The position numbers and the translations under genes are program-made. A stretch of DNA of 64,000 bases from Halococcus agarilyticus (GTDB taxonomy: Archaea > Halobacteriota > Halobacteria > Halobacteriales > Halococcaceae): NCBI RefSeq assembly GCF_000334895.1, contig NZ_BAFM01000011.1, positions 62,001 through 126,000 of the forward strand, given 5' to 3'. Below the pieces are notes generated by a model. It saw only the letters and a program-made list of their open reading frames with translations. It made no database searches and was not told the origin of the DNA. This document shows positions 42,219 to 53,339 of this stretch, piece after piece (the stretch's first letter is position 1; each line of letters begins with the position of its first letter).

Positions 42219-42980
42219 ATGGTCGAACGGATCACGCTCTACCGCGCGCCCACCACCGCGGCCGACGCCGACGAGATCGCCGCGTGGCTCCGCGAGCGCG
42301 TCGACGCCGCAGTGACGGTCCGCGACCGATACCTCGATCGCTTCGTCGACGACGACCTCCCCGCAGCGTTCGCGCGGGCGCGGGTGCTCGATCCATACGA
42401 GCGCGAGACGGGCAACGAGATGCTCGGGATCGTGCGGTACGAGGAGCGCGCCATCGAGCACCCCGAGCGCGCGGGCGGGGTGATCTACGACGGCCAGGGG
42501 GTCCAGCGCGCGCTGAGTGCTCGAATCCCGGCCGACGAGCGCGACCTCGATCACCTCCACGTCCCCCTGCTCGATCGCGTGCTCGGGACGTGGGGCGCAC
42601 ACGACAAACGGTGGCACAAGCGGGTGAACGTCCTCGGCCAGCCGGCCCTGCTCTCGGTGCCCGGTCTGTTCGAGGCCCCCGCGAAGCCCGAAGCCTACTA
42701 CCAAGCACAGCAGCGCCACGCCATGCTCTCGGGGGATGCGCCGCCGCGCGAAGTCCTCGAAAACCAGGTCGACGGCGAGTTCCTCGTCGACGACGATCCC
42801 CGCACGACCGACGCGCTGAAGGGGTACGTCCTTCAGGCGGTCGAGTACCTCGACACGGGCTCGGCCTTCTGTGACGACGAGCGGTGTCGCCTCCACAACG
42901 CCCACCGACAGCCAGGCGTGATCGAAGCACAGCTCCGCCAGCCCACGTTCTGCGAGACCCATGCCGAACGGTACGGATAG
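42219..42980 (+). CDS. Putative metallopeptidase-like protein (DUF6775-like)
   Basis: A 253-aa protein starting MVERITLYRAPTTAADADEI. The C-terminal part has AFCDDERCRLHNAHRQPGVI, then RQPTFCETHAERYG. This gives Cys and His pairs reminiscent of archaemetzincin-type zinc sites (His-rich core plus Cys ligands), although a canonical HExxH is absent. The central segment has WHKRVNVLGQPALLSV. Archaeal-only family, function untested; the family name is my recollection. Confidence 0.6.
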   Translation: MVERITLYRAPTTAADADEIAAWLRERVDAAVTVRDRYLDRFVDDDLPAAFARARVLDPYERETGNEMLGIVRYEERAIEHPERAGGVIYDGQGVQRALSARIPADERDLDHLHVPLLDRVLGTWGAHDKRWHKRVNVLGQPALLSVPGLFEAPAKPEAYYQAQQRHAMLSGDAPPREVLENQVDGEFLVDDDPRTTDALKGYVLQAVEYLDTGSAFCDDERCRLHNAHRQPGVIEAQLRQPTFCETHAERYG

Positions 42981-42992
42981 AGTCCGACCCGG

Positions 42993-43676
42993 TTATTCGC
43001 CAGATCCGACGACTCGCCCGCTCGACAGCCTGACGAACCCGAAGCCGAACGTCTCGTGGGTGTGATCGACCGTCCGATCGGCGAGCGGTCGGCGCGCGGC
43101 CGCCACGCGCTCGTCGAGGGATTCCCACGGCGGGTTCTCGTAGCGCAACTGGGTCGCTGGTGGGGTACTCGCGGCGACGAACAGCCGGAACGCGGCGTCG
43201 AGCGGCCGCGCGCTGGCCCGTGAACTCCGTGCGGCGTCGAGCAGCGCGACGCGGCCGCCAGGTGCGACGAGATCGAGCCAGCCGTCGACCGCCGCCGCCG
43301 GATCGGCGAGCATCCCGACGACGAAGCTCGCGAGCACCGCGTCGACGGGCCCCTCGATCGGGGGCTGGGTGGCGTCGCCACGAACGAGATGGACGTTCGA
43401 CCGGCCCTCGCGCGCGATACGGGTGGCTGCCCGGTCGAGCATCCCGCGGGTGAAGTCGACGCCGACGAGGGTTCCAGTGGGGCCGACCCGCTCGCGAAGG
43501 TATCGAAAATTCGCCCCCGTCCCACAGCCCATCTCGATCACGGTGTCGCCCGGCGAGAGGTCGAGGCTCCGGGCGGCCGCCTCGCGCCACGAGCCGACGC
43601 CGGGGAGCGTGGCGATCGCGTCGTAGAGTCGGGCCCACCGGCCGTAGAACGTCTGTGCCGTCGAAAGGTCGGCCAT
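42993..43676 (-). CDS. Class I SAM-dependent methyltransferase (membrane-lipid/UbiE-like)
   Basis: A 227-aa enzyme. Motif I is VIEMGCGTGANFRYLRE, motif II region VGVDFTRGMLDRA, and the acidic loop LVRGDATQPPIEGPVDAVLA. It is of the UbiE/PmtA type acting on lipids or quinones. The start is ATG 43676 (MADLSTAQTFYGRWA); an in-frame GTG at 43685 would overlap the end of thiR and adds three residues. It is likely the last gene of a dcd-thiR-methyltransferase unit, as the gaps are overlapping or a few bases. Confidence 0.88.
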   Translation of the reverse strand: MADLSTAQTFYGRWARLYDAIATLPGVGSWREAAARSLDLSPGDTVIEMGCGTGANFRYLRERVGPTGTLVGVDFTRGMLDRAATRIAREGRSNVHLVRGDATQPPIEGPVDAVLASFVVGMLADPAAAVDGWLDLVAPGGRVALLDAARSSRASARPLDAAFRLFVAASTPPATQLRYENPPWESLDERVAAARRPLADRTVDHTHETFGFGFVRLSSGRVVGSGE

Positions 43677-43685
43677 CGTGATCAC

Positions 43686-44573
43686 TCAGACGAGATCGCG
43701 CACGCGCTCGGCGGCGGCCTCGGCGCTCGGTGCGAGCAGGTACGTGATCGGCTCGATCCCCATCGCGCCGGTCTGGTAGAGCACGTCCGCCTCGGCGACC
43801 GGGACATCGGCGATGGCTGCCTCGACCTCGGTCTCGCCGTCGAACGCCACGAGTTCGAGCCCCAGTGATTCGAGCCGATCGCGGAGGGCGTCGTCGTACC
43901 GGAGATCGAGCGCGGCGCGGGCGTCGCTCCCGTTCGCGCGCGCGGCGAGCAACACGCCCGCGACGTGGCCCGAGACGCCGAACTCGGGGTCGCCCGGCAC
44001 CGTGGTCCGGCCCTTGACGTCGAAGATCCGGCCGGGAACGCCCGCCACGTCGTCGATCCCCTCGGCGTCGGGGGTGCACTCGACGAGGTTCGAGCCGACG
44101 TTCGGGATCAGCCCAGCGAACCCGCTGGTGTTCTCCAGTACTCGAAGCCCCCGCCGGACCGACGACCGGGTGCGTTCGGCCGCCCGGAGCGTCCCCTCGG
44201 GATCGTGGACGTCGTACCCGCCGTTTTCGGCGAGTTCGGGCACCCGCTCCTCGTGGAGCCGCGCGAGCAGGTCGCCGCGTTCGAGCCGCCGGATCAGCAC
44301 CTCGATCTCGACGAGCGCGCCCACCGGGGTCAGGTCGCCGGTCGCGAGACCGTCGGCGAGGTCGTCGGCGAGGTCGCGCACCCGCTCGTCGTGAAGGACC
44401 TCCTCGTTCCGGGCGACCTCGCCGTGGGCGTACTTCGAGACCGCGGACTGGCTGATGCCGAGGATCGACGCGACCTCGCTCTGGGTGAGGTCGCGCTCGC
44501 GCAGCCGTTCGGCGAGCATCGAGCGAAACGTCGGGAGAAACTCCTCGACGACGAGCTCCTCGACGAACTTCAT
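43686..44573 (-). CDS. thiR: Thiamine-responsive transcriptional regulator ThiR (HTH plus ThiN domain)
   Basis: A 295-aa protein starting [20 protein letters not shown]. Residues ~12-45 are a Cro/C1-type HTH ([20 protein letters not shown]). The C-terminal ~180 residues are ThiN-like, the thiamine-phosphate-synthase domain used as a ligand sensor ([58 protein letters not shown]). In archaea this fusion represses thiamine biosynthesis and transport genes when thiamine phosphate is abundant. The first codon overlaps the end of dcd by four bases. Confidence 0.88.
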   Translation of the reverse strand: MKFVEELVVEEFLPTFRSMLAERLRERDLTQSEVASILGISQSAVSKYAHGEVARNEEVLHDERVRDLADDLADGLATGDLTPVGALVEIEVLIRRLERGDLLARLHEERVPELAENGGYDVHDPEGTLRAAERTRSSVRRGLRVLENTSGFAGLIPNVGSNLVECTPDAEGIDDVAGVPGRIFDVKGRTTVPGDPEFGVSGHVAGVLLAARANGSDARAALDLRYDDALRDRLESLGLELVAFDGETEVEAAIADVPVAEADVLYQTGAMGIEPITYLLAPSAEAAAERVRDLV

Positions 44574-45238
44574 GGGCCGTCGCCCTCCGACCTGTGCCGC
44601 CGGTCGGTGGAGTCGTCGGTTCGGCCGTCGCCGGGCTCTACGCGGTCGCCGGCTCCATGACTGTCGAACTCGTCGTCGCCGCCGATCTGGGAGGCCTGGG
44701 GCCCGGCCTGATCCTGGTACTTCGAGCCGCGCTCCGTTCCGTAGGGCCGGTCGGCGGCGGTTTTGAGCTCGGTGAAGATCACCTGCGAGATCCGCATTCC
44801 GGGAGTGAGTGCGACGGGTGCAGTGCCCAGATTCGAGAGTTCGAGCGTGACCTGGCCCCGGTAGCCCGGATCGACGATCCCCGCGGTGGCGTGGATCACG
44901 ACCGCGAGCCGCCCCAACGAGGAGCGGCCCTCGACCCGCGCGATCAGGTCGTCGGGGACCTCGACGCGCTCGACGGTCGTTCCGAGAACGAAATCGCCGG
45001 GATGGAGGATGAACTCCTCGCCGTCGTCGACGTGGGTTTCGGTGACGTACTCCTCGACTTCGTGTTCGGAGTCGGGGTGGATACACGGAATGTTCGTGCG
45101 CTGGAACTCCAGAAATTCGCGGCCCAGCCGGAGGTCGACGCTCGCGGGCTGGACTTGCAGGTCGGGGTCGGCGAGCGGCTCGACGACGAGGCTGCCCTCG
45201 TCGAGCCGGCGGTGGATGTCCGCATCCGAGAGGATCAT
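44570..45238 (-). CDS. dcd: dCTP deaminase
   Basis: A 222-aa member of the dCTP deaminase/dUTPase trimeric family, making dUTP from dCTP for dTMP synthesis. [60 protein letters not shown] and GQVTLELSN are the conserved blocks. The start is ATG 45238. The C-terminal ~40 residues are acidic and low-complexity. Its stop overlaps the thiR start (ATGA), so translation is probably coupled. It may be bifunctional with dUTPase; not decided here. Confidence 0.9.
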   Translation of the reverse strand: MILSDADIHRRLDEGSLVVEPLADPDLQVQPASVDLRLGREFLEFQRTNIPCIHPDSEHEVEEYVTETHVDDGEEFILHPGDFVLGTTVERVEVPDDLIARVEGRSSLGRLAVVIHATAGIVDPGYRGQVTLELSNLGTAPVALTPGMRISQVIFTELKTAADRPYGTERGSKYQDQAGPQASQIGGDDEFDSHGAGDRVEPGDGRTDDSTDRRHRSEGDGP

Positions 45239-45333
45239 GACCGAAGTCGACGGCGGCGACGGCCTAAAACTTCCCGTCGCGCTGCCGTGCAAGCACAACG
45301 GTTTCCCCGACGACTCCCTCGACTTCCGATACG

Positions 45334-46542
45334 ATGTCTGCTTCACGGGTCGGTCCGCCGACCGATCGCACCCGGATCGGCTGGTGGGCGTTCGTGCTCG
45401 CGCTCGCCGTCATCGCCGGGTTCGTGGCCTACTCGTTCGTCGGGATGGCGGTGCTCGGGGTGTTCGGTTACTACGCCACCAGGCCGATCTGTCGCCGCCT
45501 CGCCGACCGGATCGACTCGGACGGGATCGCGGCGGGCATCACAGTCCTGCTGGTCGTCGTGCCGATCCTCCTGCTCGTGGCCTACGCGGGGTTCAACGTC
45601 TTTCAGCAGGTCCAGGGGGCCGTCGGCGCAAGCGGTTCGGGCGCGTTCGGGGGGGTCGTCGATCTGAGCATGGTCCCGGCCGAGCAGCGAGGGACGGTGC
45701 GGACGCTCCTCCAGAACCCGGCACAGATCGTCAGTCAACCCCAGCAGATGGCACAGTCGGTGGTCACCGTCGGCGCGCAGGCGTTCGGCGCGGTCGCCGG
45801 CGGGATCGTGCTCGTCGGGCTCGCGCTCACGCTCTCCTTCTTTCTCCTCCAGAACGACGACCGGCTCGGCGGCGGGCTCGAAGCGCTGTTCGGCGGTCGG
45901 GACACGGTGGCGTACGCCTACGCCGCGGCGGTCGACGAGGACCTCGAATCGGTGTTCTTCGGCAACCTCCTGTTCGTGCTCACGATGGCGGTGATCGCGA
46001 CGATCGCCTACGGGGCGACGGATCTCCTCGCGCCCGCGGGCCTCGGCGTGCCGATGGTGCTCGTCCTGGGGGTCCTGACCGGCGTCGCCAGCCTGATCCC
46101 GGTCGTGGTGGGCAAGGTGATCTACCTCCCGGTCGTGGCGTATCTGGGAGTACAGGCGCTCCGGACGGGCAGCGGCGGTGCGATCGCGTTCGTCGTCGGG
46201 GCGCTCGTGGGCTACTTCCTCGTGCTCGACATCCTGCCACAGACGTTCATCCAACCCTATATCACGGGCCGACAGCTCGACATGCTGGTGTTGATGTTCG
46301 CGTACATCCTCGGGCCGATCCTCTGGGGCTGGTACGGCTTCTTCCTCCTCCCGATCGTGTTCATCGCGATCCTCGAACTCGTCCGGATCGTGCTTCCCGA
46401 ACTCGTCCGCGGCGATCGGCTCACGCCCACGGTCTCGCTCGGCGAGGGCGTCGGGACCGATCCGCGGTCGGCGCGCGACGACGTCCCTGCCGGGGGGACG
46501 ACCGATGCGGACGAGGACGACGACCCGGCCGGGGCGGACTGA
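45334..46542 (+). CDS. AI-2E/PerM-family transporter
   Basis: A 402-aa membrane protein with about eight hydrophobic segments. [18 protein letters not shown] near the N-terminus and [20 protein letters not shown] plus [20 protein letters not shown] are family signatures (the family includes AI-2 exporters and Na+/H+ exchangers). A soluble loop lies between segments 2 and 3. The C-terminus is a 50-residue acidic tail. It is divergent from dcd. Substrate unknown. Confidence 0.88.
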   Translation: MSASRVGPPTDRTRIGWWAFVLALAVIAGFVAYSFVGMAVLGVFGYYATRPICRRLADRIDSDGIAAGITVLLVVVPILLLVAYAGFNVFQQVQGAVGASGSGAFGGVVDLSMVPAEQRGTVRTLLQNPAQIVSQPQQMAQSVVTVGAQAFGAVAGGIVLVGLALTLSFFLLQNDDRLGGGLEALFGGRDTVAYAYAAAVDEDLESVFFGNLLFVLTMAVIATIAYGATDLLAPAGLGVPMVLVLGVLTGVASLIPVVVGKVIYLPVVAYLGVQALRTGSGGAIAFVVGALVGYFLVLDILPQTFIQPYITGRQLDMLVLMFAYILGPILWGWYGFFLLPIVFIAILELVRIVLPELVRGDRLTPTVSLGEGVGTDPRSARDDVPAGGTTDADEDDDPAGAD

Positions 46543-46582
46543 CGCCCGCCGTCGAGCGCTGGGGGTGCGCCCACCGGGAGCC

Positions 46583-47089
46583 TCAGTCCTTCGGGGGGAC
46601 GTACTCGACGTCCGTCGGAACGCGCTCCCCCTCGGGGAGATCGACGACGATGGTCGAGGAGAGTCTGTTGAACAGCCGGACGTACTCCTCCTCCATCGCG
46701 AGCCAGCCGATCAGCACGTCGAGGGGCAGCACGAACGCCTTCCCGAAGCTCTCGATCGCCGCCGCCGGGTAGCCGATCTCCCCGCCCCGTTCGTCGGTCA
46801 CCGCGATGTCCATCACCATCTTCCCGGCCGACTGACCGCGATAGCCTTCGAGCGCCGTCCAGTAGAGCCAGAACCCGACGCCGTTGGCCCCGAGAAACGG
46901 GATCGACACGAAGAACGCGTCGGTGGCGAGGGTGAAGAGGTCCCCCACCCCGCCGAACGTCGAGACGACCGCACCGACGAGCAGGAGATCGATCAGCCAC
47001 GCGACGAAGCGATCGTCCCACGACGCGAGGTGGAGTTTCGTCCTCTCCACCGATCCGCCCGATCCGGCGTCGGTGTCGTCGCTGCCCAT
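46583..47089 (-). CDS. RDD-family membrane protein
   Basis: A 168-aa protein. After an acidic lead, WDDRFVAWLIDLLLVGAVVS carries the Arg-Asp signature (FVAWLIDLLL). Next come two further hydrophobic segments, then GYRGQSAGKMVMDIAVTDER, typical of RDD domains. Bacterial relatives act in ion transport or as membrane adaptors. It is convergent with the PerM gene and divergent from a lipoprotein. Confidence 0.88.
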   Translation of the reverse strand: MGSDDTDAGSGGSVERTKLHLASWDDRFVAWLIDLLLVGAVVSTFGGVGDLFTLATDAFFVSIPFLGANGVGFWLYWTALEGYRGQSAGKMVMDIAVTDERGGEIGYPAAAIESFGKAFVLPLDVLIGWLAMEEEYVRLFNRLSSTIVVDLPEGERVPTDVEYVPPKD

Positions 47090-47213
47090 GCCCCGGTGTT
47101 CTCCAGTATCTCACTTGCTGGTTCTGGCGGGGTCCGGACCCCGCTCCGCGGCGGAAGGGTGTCTTCAGGGCGATCACCACAAGAAACTTACTGGTTCCGG
47201 CGGACACCGACAC

Positions 47214-48254
47214 ATGCGCATCGAGCGTCGTTCCCTCCTCGGAGCCGTGGGGAGCGTCGCCGTCGTCGGGGTGACTGGATGCATCTCGTCGACGGGATCC
47301 GAACCGGGAACGGAATCGGGGAAGTCCGGCGAGACGGCAGCGGCGTCCGGAGACGCTCGGACGGTGACGAGGGGGAACTCCGAGTCGCTCTCGTTTACTG
47401 CCGAAGCTATCGAACAGCCGTCATCGGAAGCGCCCGCTCGGATCGAGGCGGCGCTGAAGAACACCGGACCGGCACCCGTTCGCGTCGGTCTCGGCCCGAC
47501 GTTGCTGTTTTCCGACGACACGGGGGATCTGGCGTGGTCGAGCGAGGTCGTCCTAGACCCCGACGATCCCGGCGTGAAGATGCCAGGCGAGACGCGGCTG
47601 GTCGACGGCTGTTGGCGACACCTCGCAGACGCGGAACAACCGATCCAGAGCATCTTGGGGTGGCGGACGATCGAGCCGAACGGGTCGCTCCGCGAGACGT
47701 TCGACGCGTACACCCGCGGCGATTCGGGGTCGTGTCTCCCCGAGGGAAGGCACCGGTATCAGAGCCAGGTTCTCGTCGGGAACGAATCGCACTCGGTGAC
47801 GACGACACTCGTCGTGCGGATATCGAGCGACCGTACGCTCTCCGCGACGGCGAGGGTCGGACAGTCCATCTCCGAACGGACACCGGGTTCGGCTCGGGCA
47901 ACGACCTCGTCGACGCCCGCCATGACGCCAAGCACCCCGGTCGGAACGTCGGATGCGGGGGCCGACCTCGGGCTCACCAACACTGACGACGAACGCCACA
48001 CGGTCCGTATCGTGGTCGAAAAGGGCGGGAACGCACCGCTGTTCGACCGGGAGACGACCGTTTCGGCGGGCGAGTCGATGGAGTGGGACCTGCCGCTCGA
48101 CGAGGCCGGCACGTACCGGATCACGGCCACGCTCGACGGCGGCGCGAGCGCCACGTACGAGTGGGCGCTCGACGATCCGTCGGCCGCGGCCGCACGGATC
48201 GTCTACATCGACGTCGAGGACGGCGACGTCGGCTTCACGAACATGTACGTCTGA
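47214..48254 (+). CDS. Secreted Tat lipoprotein, unknown function
   Basis: A 346-aa protein starting [20 protein letters not shown], then TGC: a twin-arginine signal with lipobox Cys23. A short Ser/Gly/Glu linker leads to two beta-rich domains (about 55-200: [20 protein letters not shown]; about 240-346: [20 protein letters not shown] and [12 protein letters not shown]). The second looks like an Ig-like sandwich. Likely cell-surface; ligand unknown. The start is ATG 47214. Confidence 0.82.
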   Translation: MRIERRSLLGAVGSVAVVGVTGCISSTGSEPGTESGKSGETAAASGDARTVTRGNSESLSFTAEAIEQPSSEAPARIEAALKNTGPAPVRVGLGPTLLFSDDTGDLAWSSEVVLDPDDPGVKMPGETRLVDGCWRHLADAEQPIQSILGWRTIEPNGSLRETFDAYTRGDSGSCLPEGRHRYQSQVLVGNESHSVTTTLVVRISSDRTLSATARVGQSISERTPGSARATTSSTPAMTPSTPVGTSDAGADLGLTNTDDERHTVRIVVEKGGNAPLFDRETTVSAGESMEWDLPLDEAGTYRITATLDGGASATYEWALDDPSAAAARIVYIDVEDGDVGFTNMYV

Positions 48255-48394
48255 GGGGCGCTGCCGGATCGGTTGCTGGCCGGCTCGTCCCGACGCGGAG
48301 CCGCGACGCCTGCGAGCCTGGCCGTCGGAGGGTGACGAGGACTGCCGACCACCGAGTAGCCAGCCCTATATCCATCGCCGTCCCCGTACACGCC

Positions 48395-48733
48395 ATGAAA
48401 CAGGCCATCGTCGCGCGCACGGACCTGGGGATGGGCCGGGGGAAGCTCGCCGCCCAGGTCGCCCACGCCTCGCTGTCGGCCGTCGAGGACACGTCGGCGA
48501 CCGTTCGGAAGGAGTGGCAGGGCGAGGGCCAGACAAAGGTGGTGCTCAAGGGGGATGGGGAGCGGACGCTGTTCGAGCTCGCGGACCGCGCCGAGCGCGA
48601 GGGGCTGCCCCACGCGGTGATTCGAGATGCGGGCCGCACCCAGCTCGACCCCGGCACCGTGACCGCGCTCGCGGTCGGGCCCGGCGAGGATCGCGTCGTC
48701 GATCGCGTCACGGGCGATCTCTCGCTGTACTGA
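48395..48733 (+). CDS. pth2: Peptidyl-tRNA hydrolase 2 (archaeal)
   Basis: A 112-aa Pth2 that releases peptides from stalled peptidyl-tRNA. The N-terminus [20 protein letters not shown] and [10 protein letters not shown], then [19 protein letters not shown], and [20 protein letters not shown] are diagnostic, with the conserved Lys/Asp of the active site. Length matches the family. The start is ATG 48395. It is followed by a convergent gene. Confidence 0.95.
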   Translation: MKQAIVARTDLGMGRGKLAAQVAHASLSAVEDTSATVRKEWQGEGQTKVVLKGDGERTLFELADRAEREGLPHAVIRDAGRTQLDPGTVTALAVGPGEDRVVDRVTGDLSLY

Positions 48734-48751
48734 CGCTGTGGAGACCCCGGA

Positions 48752-49567
48752 CTACTCGGGGTAAGTGAACACGCGGCGCTCGCACGCGGTACAGGCGAGC
48801 ACGTCCTCCGGGCCGTTCGACCCGGGGCCGCCACAGCACGCCGCGGTGGTGGTCACCTCGACCGGTCCCTCGCAGGCCGGACACCGTTCGAGGAACAGCC
48901 GCAGCGGCCTGGCGGCCGCGAGGCGATCCGTCCGAGGGAGGGCGTCGAGCGCCTCGACCGCTCCGACCTCGGCGATGGCGACCGGACGCGAGAGCCACCG
49001 CTCGCTCGCCACTGTGTCGGCGGCCTCGCTGAGGACGAACCACTCCCCGTCGGCGGTTTCGACCCGATCGACGGTCGTGGTCGCATCGACGGTCGCCCTG
49101 ACGGCGTCGGCGAGCGCGTCGGACTCCAGCGCCCGGAGGGACGCCATCCCGTCGCGCCACCGCTCCCTGACCCACTCGTCGAGCACGAGCGTCTCGCCCT
49201 CGGCGACGAGCACGCCGGCATCGAGGAGTCGATCGGTCACCGCCTCGCCTGACGGGTCGTCGGCGAGCGATCCGGGTGAGTGTGACGGTGGCCGTTCCGC
49301 TTCGTCGATGGACGCGCCGTGTGAAACATCGAGCGGGAGGTGGGCGACGAGTCGCGGCGCGATCTGCGGGGTGTAGGGCACGAGATATCCCCGCAGCGCG
49401 ATCGCTGCGCCACCGGCGATACCGACCCCGGCGGCTCCGATCGGCGTGGCTCGCGCGATGACGGCGCAGGCGAGGCCGAGCAAGCCGGCGTTGAGCGCGG
49501 TGCAGGGCCAGCACCGCCGCTCACCGGTGTACGCCGGTCGACGGAGACCGTCGAGCGCCTCGCGCAT
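48752..49567 (-). CDS. Membrane-anchored protein with C-terminal zinc ribbon
   Basis: A 271-aa protein. Two hydrophobic segments near the N-terminus (about 22-42 and 43-62) follow MREALDGLRRPAYTGERRCW. A soluble domain has LLDAGVLVAEGETLVLDEWV and WFVLSEAADTVASERWL. The C-terminal zinc ribbon has CPACEGP and CTACERR pairs. It is convergent with pth2 and divergent from trkA. No function is recognised. Confidence 0.65.
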   Translation of the reverse strand: MREALDGLRRPAYTGERRCWPCTALNAGLLGLACAVIARATPIGAAGVGIAGGAAIALRGYLVPYTPQIAPRLVAHLPLDVSHGASIDEAERPPSHSPGSLADDPSGEAVTDRLLDAGVLVAEGETLVLDEWVRERWRDGMASLRALESDALADAVRATVDATTTVDRVETADGEWFVLSEAADTVASERWLSRPVAIAEVGAVEALDALPRTDRLAAARPLRLFLERCPACEGPVEVTTTAACCGGPGSNGPEDVLACTACERRVFTYPE

Positions 49568-49705
49568 GGTGGTCGTTATCCCGTCGCTCGGCATGAACGT
49601 TGCGTCGGTCGTGGTTTTCCGCACGACGACCGTCGTGTTTCGACGGAACACAATCGATTTACCATCGGCCGACGGAGCGCCCGACATGAGGGAGGACGGG
49701 TTCAC

Positions 49706-51037
49706 ATGCGGATAGTCGTCGTCGGCGCGGGCGACGTCGGAACGCACATCGCACGGGATCTCGCCGACACGCACGACCTCAGCGTGGTCGACACGGACCC
49801 CGAGCGGATCGAATCGCTCGGGTCGTCGCTCGACCTCGCCGCGACCGAGGGCGACGGCCGGTCGCTCGATGTCCTCGAAGCGGCCGACATCCACGAGGCC
49901 GACGTCGTGATCGCGAGCACGGACGACGACGCGGTGAACGTCATGGTCTGTGGCGCGGCCGCGAACGTGACCGACGCGTTCACGATCGCGCGGGTCAAAT
50001 CCGGCGAACTCTTCGACACGTGGCAGGAGTTCGGCGACACGTTCGGCGTCGACCGGATGCTCTGTGTCGATCGCCTCGCCGCGACGGCGCTGGTTCGGAC
50101 GGTGACGCTGCCTGGCGCGCTCGCCGCCGGTACGTTCGTCGACGATCGGGTGGAGATGGCGGAGTTCGAGATCGAGGCCGACCACGAGATCGCGAACCAG
50201 CGCGTCGCGGACGCCGACCGCTTCCCGTCGCTGACGTTCGCGGGACTCCTCCGAGACGACGAAGTGGTGATCCCGACCGGCGAGACCGTCATCGAGCCGG
50301 GCGATCGACTGGTCGTGATCGGGAGCCCGTCGAGCGTGCGGCGGTTCGCGACGACGCTCTCGCCGACGGCGGCGCTCGATCCGGAGGACGATGTCGTGGT
50401 GATCGGCGGCGACGAGATCGGGTGTCGAACCGCCGAGCTGTTCGCCGAGCGCGGGTTCACGCCGACGCTGATCGAACACGATCCCGAGCGCGCGGCCGCA
50501 CTCGGGGAGCGGCTGTCGGGCGTCTCGATCGAGGAGGGCGAGGCCACGTCGGCCGCGTTCCTCCGCGACGTGGGCGTCGGCGACGCGGAGCTGGTCGTGA
50601 GCACGCTCGACGACGAGACCAACTACCTCGTCTCGTTGCTCGCCCGCCGCGTCGGGGCGGATCACACCGCCAGCGTCGTCGACGAGCGCGAGTTCGTCGA
50701 CCTGTTCGACGCCGCCGGTGTCGACGTCACCGTGCAACCGCACACGGTCGTTGCCGAGGAGATCGCCCGCGCCACGAGGGCCCACACCGACGAGGCCGCG
50801 ATCCTCGAACGCGACAGCGCCGAGGTGCTCGAGATCACCGTCGAACAGGGGAGCGAACTCGCGGGCGAAGCGATCGAGGACGCGGCCCACGACCTTCCCG
50901 ACGGGTTCGTGATCGGCGCGATCGTCCGCGAGGGATCGCTCACGACGCCCCGCGGCGGCACCGTGGTTCAGGTCGGCGATCACGTCGTCGCGTTCGCCGA
51001 TGCGGACGCGCTCGACGCGGTCGCGGCGGCGCTGTGA
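49706..51037 (+). CDS. trkA: Trk potassium-uptake regulatory subunit TrkA
   Basis: A 443-aa cytoplasmic gating subunit with two RCK units. [20 protein letters not shown] is the first NAD-binding Rossmann motif; TrkA-C ends near [20 protein letters not shown] second RCK begins [20 protein letters not shown], and a second TrkA-C ends [18 protein letters not shown]. It binds NAD(H)/ATP and controls K+ entry through TrkH (not in the window). Haloarchaea depend on molar K+. The start is ATG 49706. Confidence 0.92.
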   Translation: MRIVVVGAGDVGTHIARDLADTHDLSVVDTDPERIESLGSSLDLAATEGDGRSLDVLEAADIHEADVVIASTDDDAVNVMVCGAAANVTDAFTIARVKSGELFDTWQEFGDTFGVDRMLCVDRLAATALVRTVTLPGALAAGTFVDDRVEMAEFEIEADHEIANQRVADADRFPSLTFAGLLRDDEVVIPTGETVIEPGDRLVVIGSPSSVRRFATTLSPTAALDPEDDVVVIGGDEIGCRTAELFAERGFTPTLIEHDPERAAALGERLSGVSIEEGEATSAAFLRDVGVGDAELVVSTLDDETNYLVSLLARRVGADHTASVVDEREFVDLFDAAGVDVTVQPHTVVAEEIARATRAHTDEAAILERDSAEVLEITVEQGSELAGEAIEDAAHDLPDGFVIGAIVREGSLTTPRGGTVVQVGDHVVAFADADALDAVAAAL

Positions 51038-51089
51038 GCACGTTCCGATCGGTCCACCGAAACGCCTGGCCCGAATCGGTGGGCGACTG

Positions 51090-52520
51090 ATGCGCGAGGC
51101 CCATCCCACCGAGCGCGCGGTCGGCATCGATCACTACGTCAGCGACGCCGACGGCACCGGTGGCCGGCTCCGAGCGCGCCCCGACGACTTCCGGGTGCGC
51201 GAGATCGAACGTGGGGAGTTCGAGCCGATCGACGCCGCATCCGACGCGTACCCACATCTCGTCTTTCGAGCGACGCTCCACAACTGGGACACCAACGACT
51301 TCGCCGGCGCGCTCTCGAATGGTCTGGAAATCAGCCGCGAGCGCGTCGCGTGGGCGGGCACGAAGGACAAGCGCGCCGTGACGACCCAGCTGTTCTCGGT
51401 CGCGGGCATCGAGCGGGACGCGCTCGCCGACGCGGCTGCGGGCCTCGACGACGTCGATCTCACGCTGGTCGGCCGGTCGGGGCGCGCGCTCCGGTTCGGC
51501 GACCTCGCGGGCAACGCCTTCGAGATCGTCGTCCGCGACGCCGAGACCCCATCTGTGGAGGCGATCACCGACGATCTCCGGGCGTTCGGGGGCGGCGAGA
51601 CCGACGGTGGCGATACCGATACGGGTGCCGACGCGACTGCGGACACCACGGCGACGGTCGGCGTCCCGAACTACTTCGGCCAGCAGCGGTTCGGCTCGCT
51701 ACGGCCCGTGACCCACGAGGTGGGCCTCGAAATCGTCCGCGGGAACTGGGCCGGGGCGGTGCTGGCCTACGTCGGCAACCCCTACGGAAGCGAGCCCGAC
51801 GACACCCGCGAGGCGCGGGCGTTCGTCGAGCGCGAGCTGCGAGCCGACGATGGAGAAACAGGGCTGAAGGCGAAAACCGACGGCTGGGAAGCGGCGCTGG
51901 AGCGCCTCCCGAACCGGCTCGGGTTCGAGCGCTCGATGGCCCATCGCCTGGTCGAGAACGGTGCGGGGAGTGAGGCGGCCTTCCGGGCGGCGCTCGAAGC
52001 CGTCCCGAGCAACCTCCAGCGGCTGTTCGTCAACGCCGCTCAGTCCTACCTGTTCAATCGGATCCTCTCCGAGCGTCTCGAACGCGGCCTGGCGTTCGAT
52101 CGCGCGGTCGCGGGCGACGTCGTCTGTTTCGCCGATCCCGATGCGCCCGAGGGACTCCGACTCCCCGATCCGGGCCGGAGCCAGCGCGTCACCGCCGACC
52201 GGGTCGATACCGTGAACCGTCACGCGGCGCGCGGCCGAGCGTTCGTCACCGCGCCGCTCGTGGGCACCGAGACCGAGCTGGGCGCGGACGAACCGGGCGA
52301 GATCGAGCGTGAGGTGCTCGACGAGGCCGGGATCGCGCCCGCCGACTTCGATCTCCCCGGGGCCTTTCACTCCACGGGGACTCGCCGAGCCGTGCTCGTC
52401 GAGTGTGATCTCGACATCGAGCGCGACCCCCTCACCCTCGATTTCAGTCTCCCGAAGGGCTCGTACGCGACCGTGCTGCTCAGAGAGTATCTGAAAGTCG
52501 ATCCCGTCGATCTCGGGTGA
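51090..52520 (+). CDS. truD: tRNA pseudouridine(13) synthase TruD
   Basis: A 476-aa enzyme that makes pseudouridine at tRNA position 13. [16 protein letters not shown] has the catalytic Asp; [20 protein letters not shown] and [20 protein letters not shown] are TruD signatures. An acidic insertion ([19 protein letters not shown]) lies mid-protein. The start is ATG 51090, overlapping no neighbour; it follows trkA by 52 bp and may share its transcript. Confidence 0.95.
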   Translation: MREAHPTERAVGIDHYVSDADGTGGRLRARPDDFRVREIERGEFEPIDAASDAYPHLVFRATLHNWDTNDFAGALSNGLEISRERVAWAGTKDKRAVTTQLFSVAGIERDALADAAAGLDDVDLTLVGRSGRALRFGDLAGNAFEIVVRDAETPSVEAITDDLRAFGGGETDGGDTDTGADATADTTATVGVPNYFGQQRFGSLRPVTHEVGLEIVRGNWAGAVLAYVGNPYGSEPDDTREARAFVERELRADDGETGLKAKTDGWEAALERLPNRLGFERSMAHRLVENGAGSEAAFRAALEAVPSNLQRLFVNAAQSYLFNRILSERLERGLAFDRAVAGDVVCFADPDAPEGLRLPDPGRSQRVTADRVDTVNRHAARGRAFVTAPLVGTETELGADEPGEIEREVLDEAGIAPADFDLPGAFHSTGTRRAVLVECDLDIERDPLTLDFSLPKGSYATVLLREYLKVDPVDLG

Positions 52521-52559
52521 GAACGACCGGTTTATCCGCCGCGTCGCCGAATCCCGCGC

Positions 52560-53285
52560 ATGGAGTGTGGCCGGTGTGGCGCGCGACTCGACCGGGCGGG
52601 CGATTTCTGCCTGACCTGTCGGACCGCGAGCGTCGAGTGCGTCGTGCTCGACTGCGGGCGCGAGCGCGCGGCCGCCACCAGCCTCGCCGACGGCGAGCGC
52701 GTCGGGACGTGGACGGTGACGACCATCGAGGAGGACGGCGAGGACCGACCGCGCGAACGCCGGAACTTCGCCGGGCGGATCGCCGACGAAGTCCACCGCA
52801 AACGCCCCGACGCCGTCTACGCCACCGGCGACCGCGAGGTGCTCCGCGCGGTGCGCGCACAGTTGCACTACGACTGCCGGCGGATCGCCGATCCCGGCGA
52901 CGACCCGGTGGCGACGGTGCTCGAACGCGCCGCCGAGCCCGCGCTCGCGGTGGTCGAGACGCCGCCGCGCGAGAAGTTCGGGGGGAGTCACTCGACGCTC
53001 GTCGGCGGCCGGACGGGGCGAGACACGGTCGGCGTCGCGGCCGATCACCCACACGTGAAGAAGGTGATCCCGGGACCGATCGACGCCGGCGGGCGTGGGT
53101 CGCGGACGGGCGTCCGCGCGAAGGCGACCCGGGCCGACACCAATGGCAACGTCCGACTCCTCCTCCGGGACGGATCGAGCGTGCAAGAGGTGCAGGTGGT
53201 GACGACCGCCGCCGACCGCGACCAGGGCGAACGGGTACGCGAGGACCTCAATCGTGGACTCGCCGACGCCGATCTCCGGGAGTGA
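52560..53285 (+). CDS. DUF2103 predicted metal-binding protein
   Basis: A 241-aa protein. The N-terminal zinc ribbon has CGRCGARLD and CLTCRTAS pairs. The middle has REKFGGSHSTLVGGRTGRDT, and the end has VKKVIPGPIDAGGRGSRTGV plus KATRADTNGNVRLLLRDGSS, typical of the archaeal DUF2103 family near ribosomal and KEOPS genes. An RNA-related role is inferred from context only. It is first in a cluster with L37Ae, RpoP and Pcc1. Confidence 0.85.
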   Translation: MECGRCGARLDRAGDFCLTCRTASVECVVLDCGRERAAATSLADGERVGTWTVTTIEEDGEDRPRERRNFAGRIADEVHRKRPDAVYATGDREVLRAVRAQLHYDCRRIADPGDDPVATVLERAAEPALAVVETPPREKFGGSHSTLVGGRTGRDTVGVAADHPHVKKVIPGPIDAGGRGSRTGVRAKATRADTNGNVRLLLRDGSSVQEVQVVTTAADRDQGERVREDLNRGLADADLRE

Positions 53286-53339
53286 GCGCGCGAACGAACA
53301 CGAAGGGTTTTACTCGGTCGTCGCCGTAGCGGCGTCACC

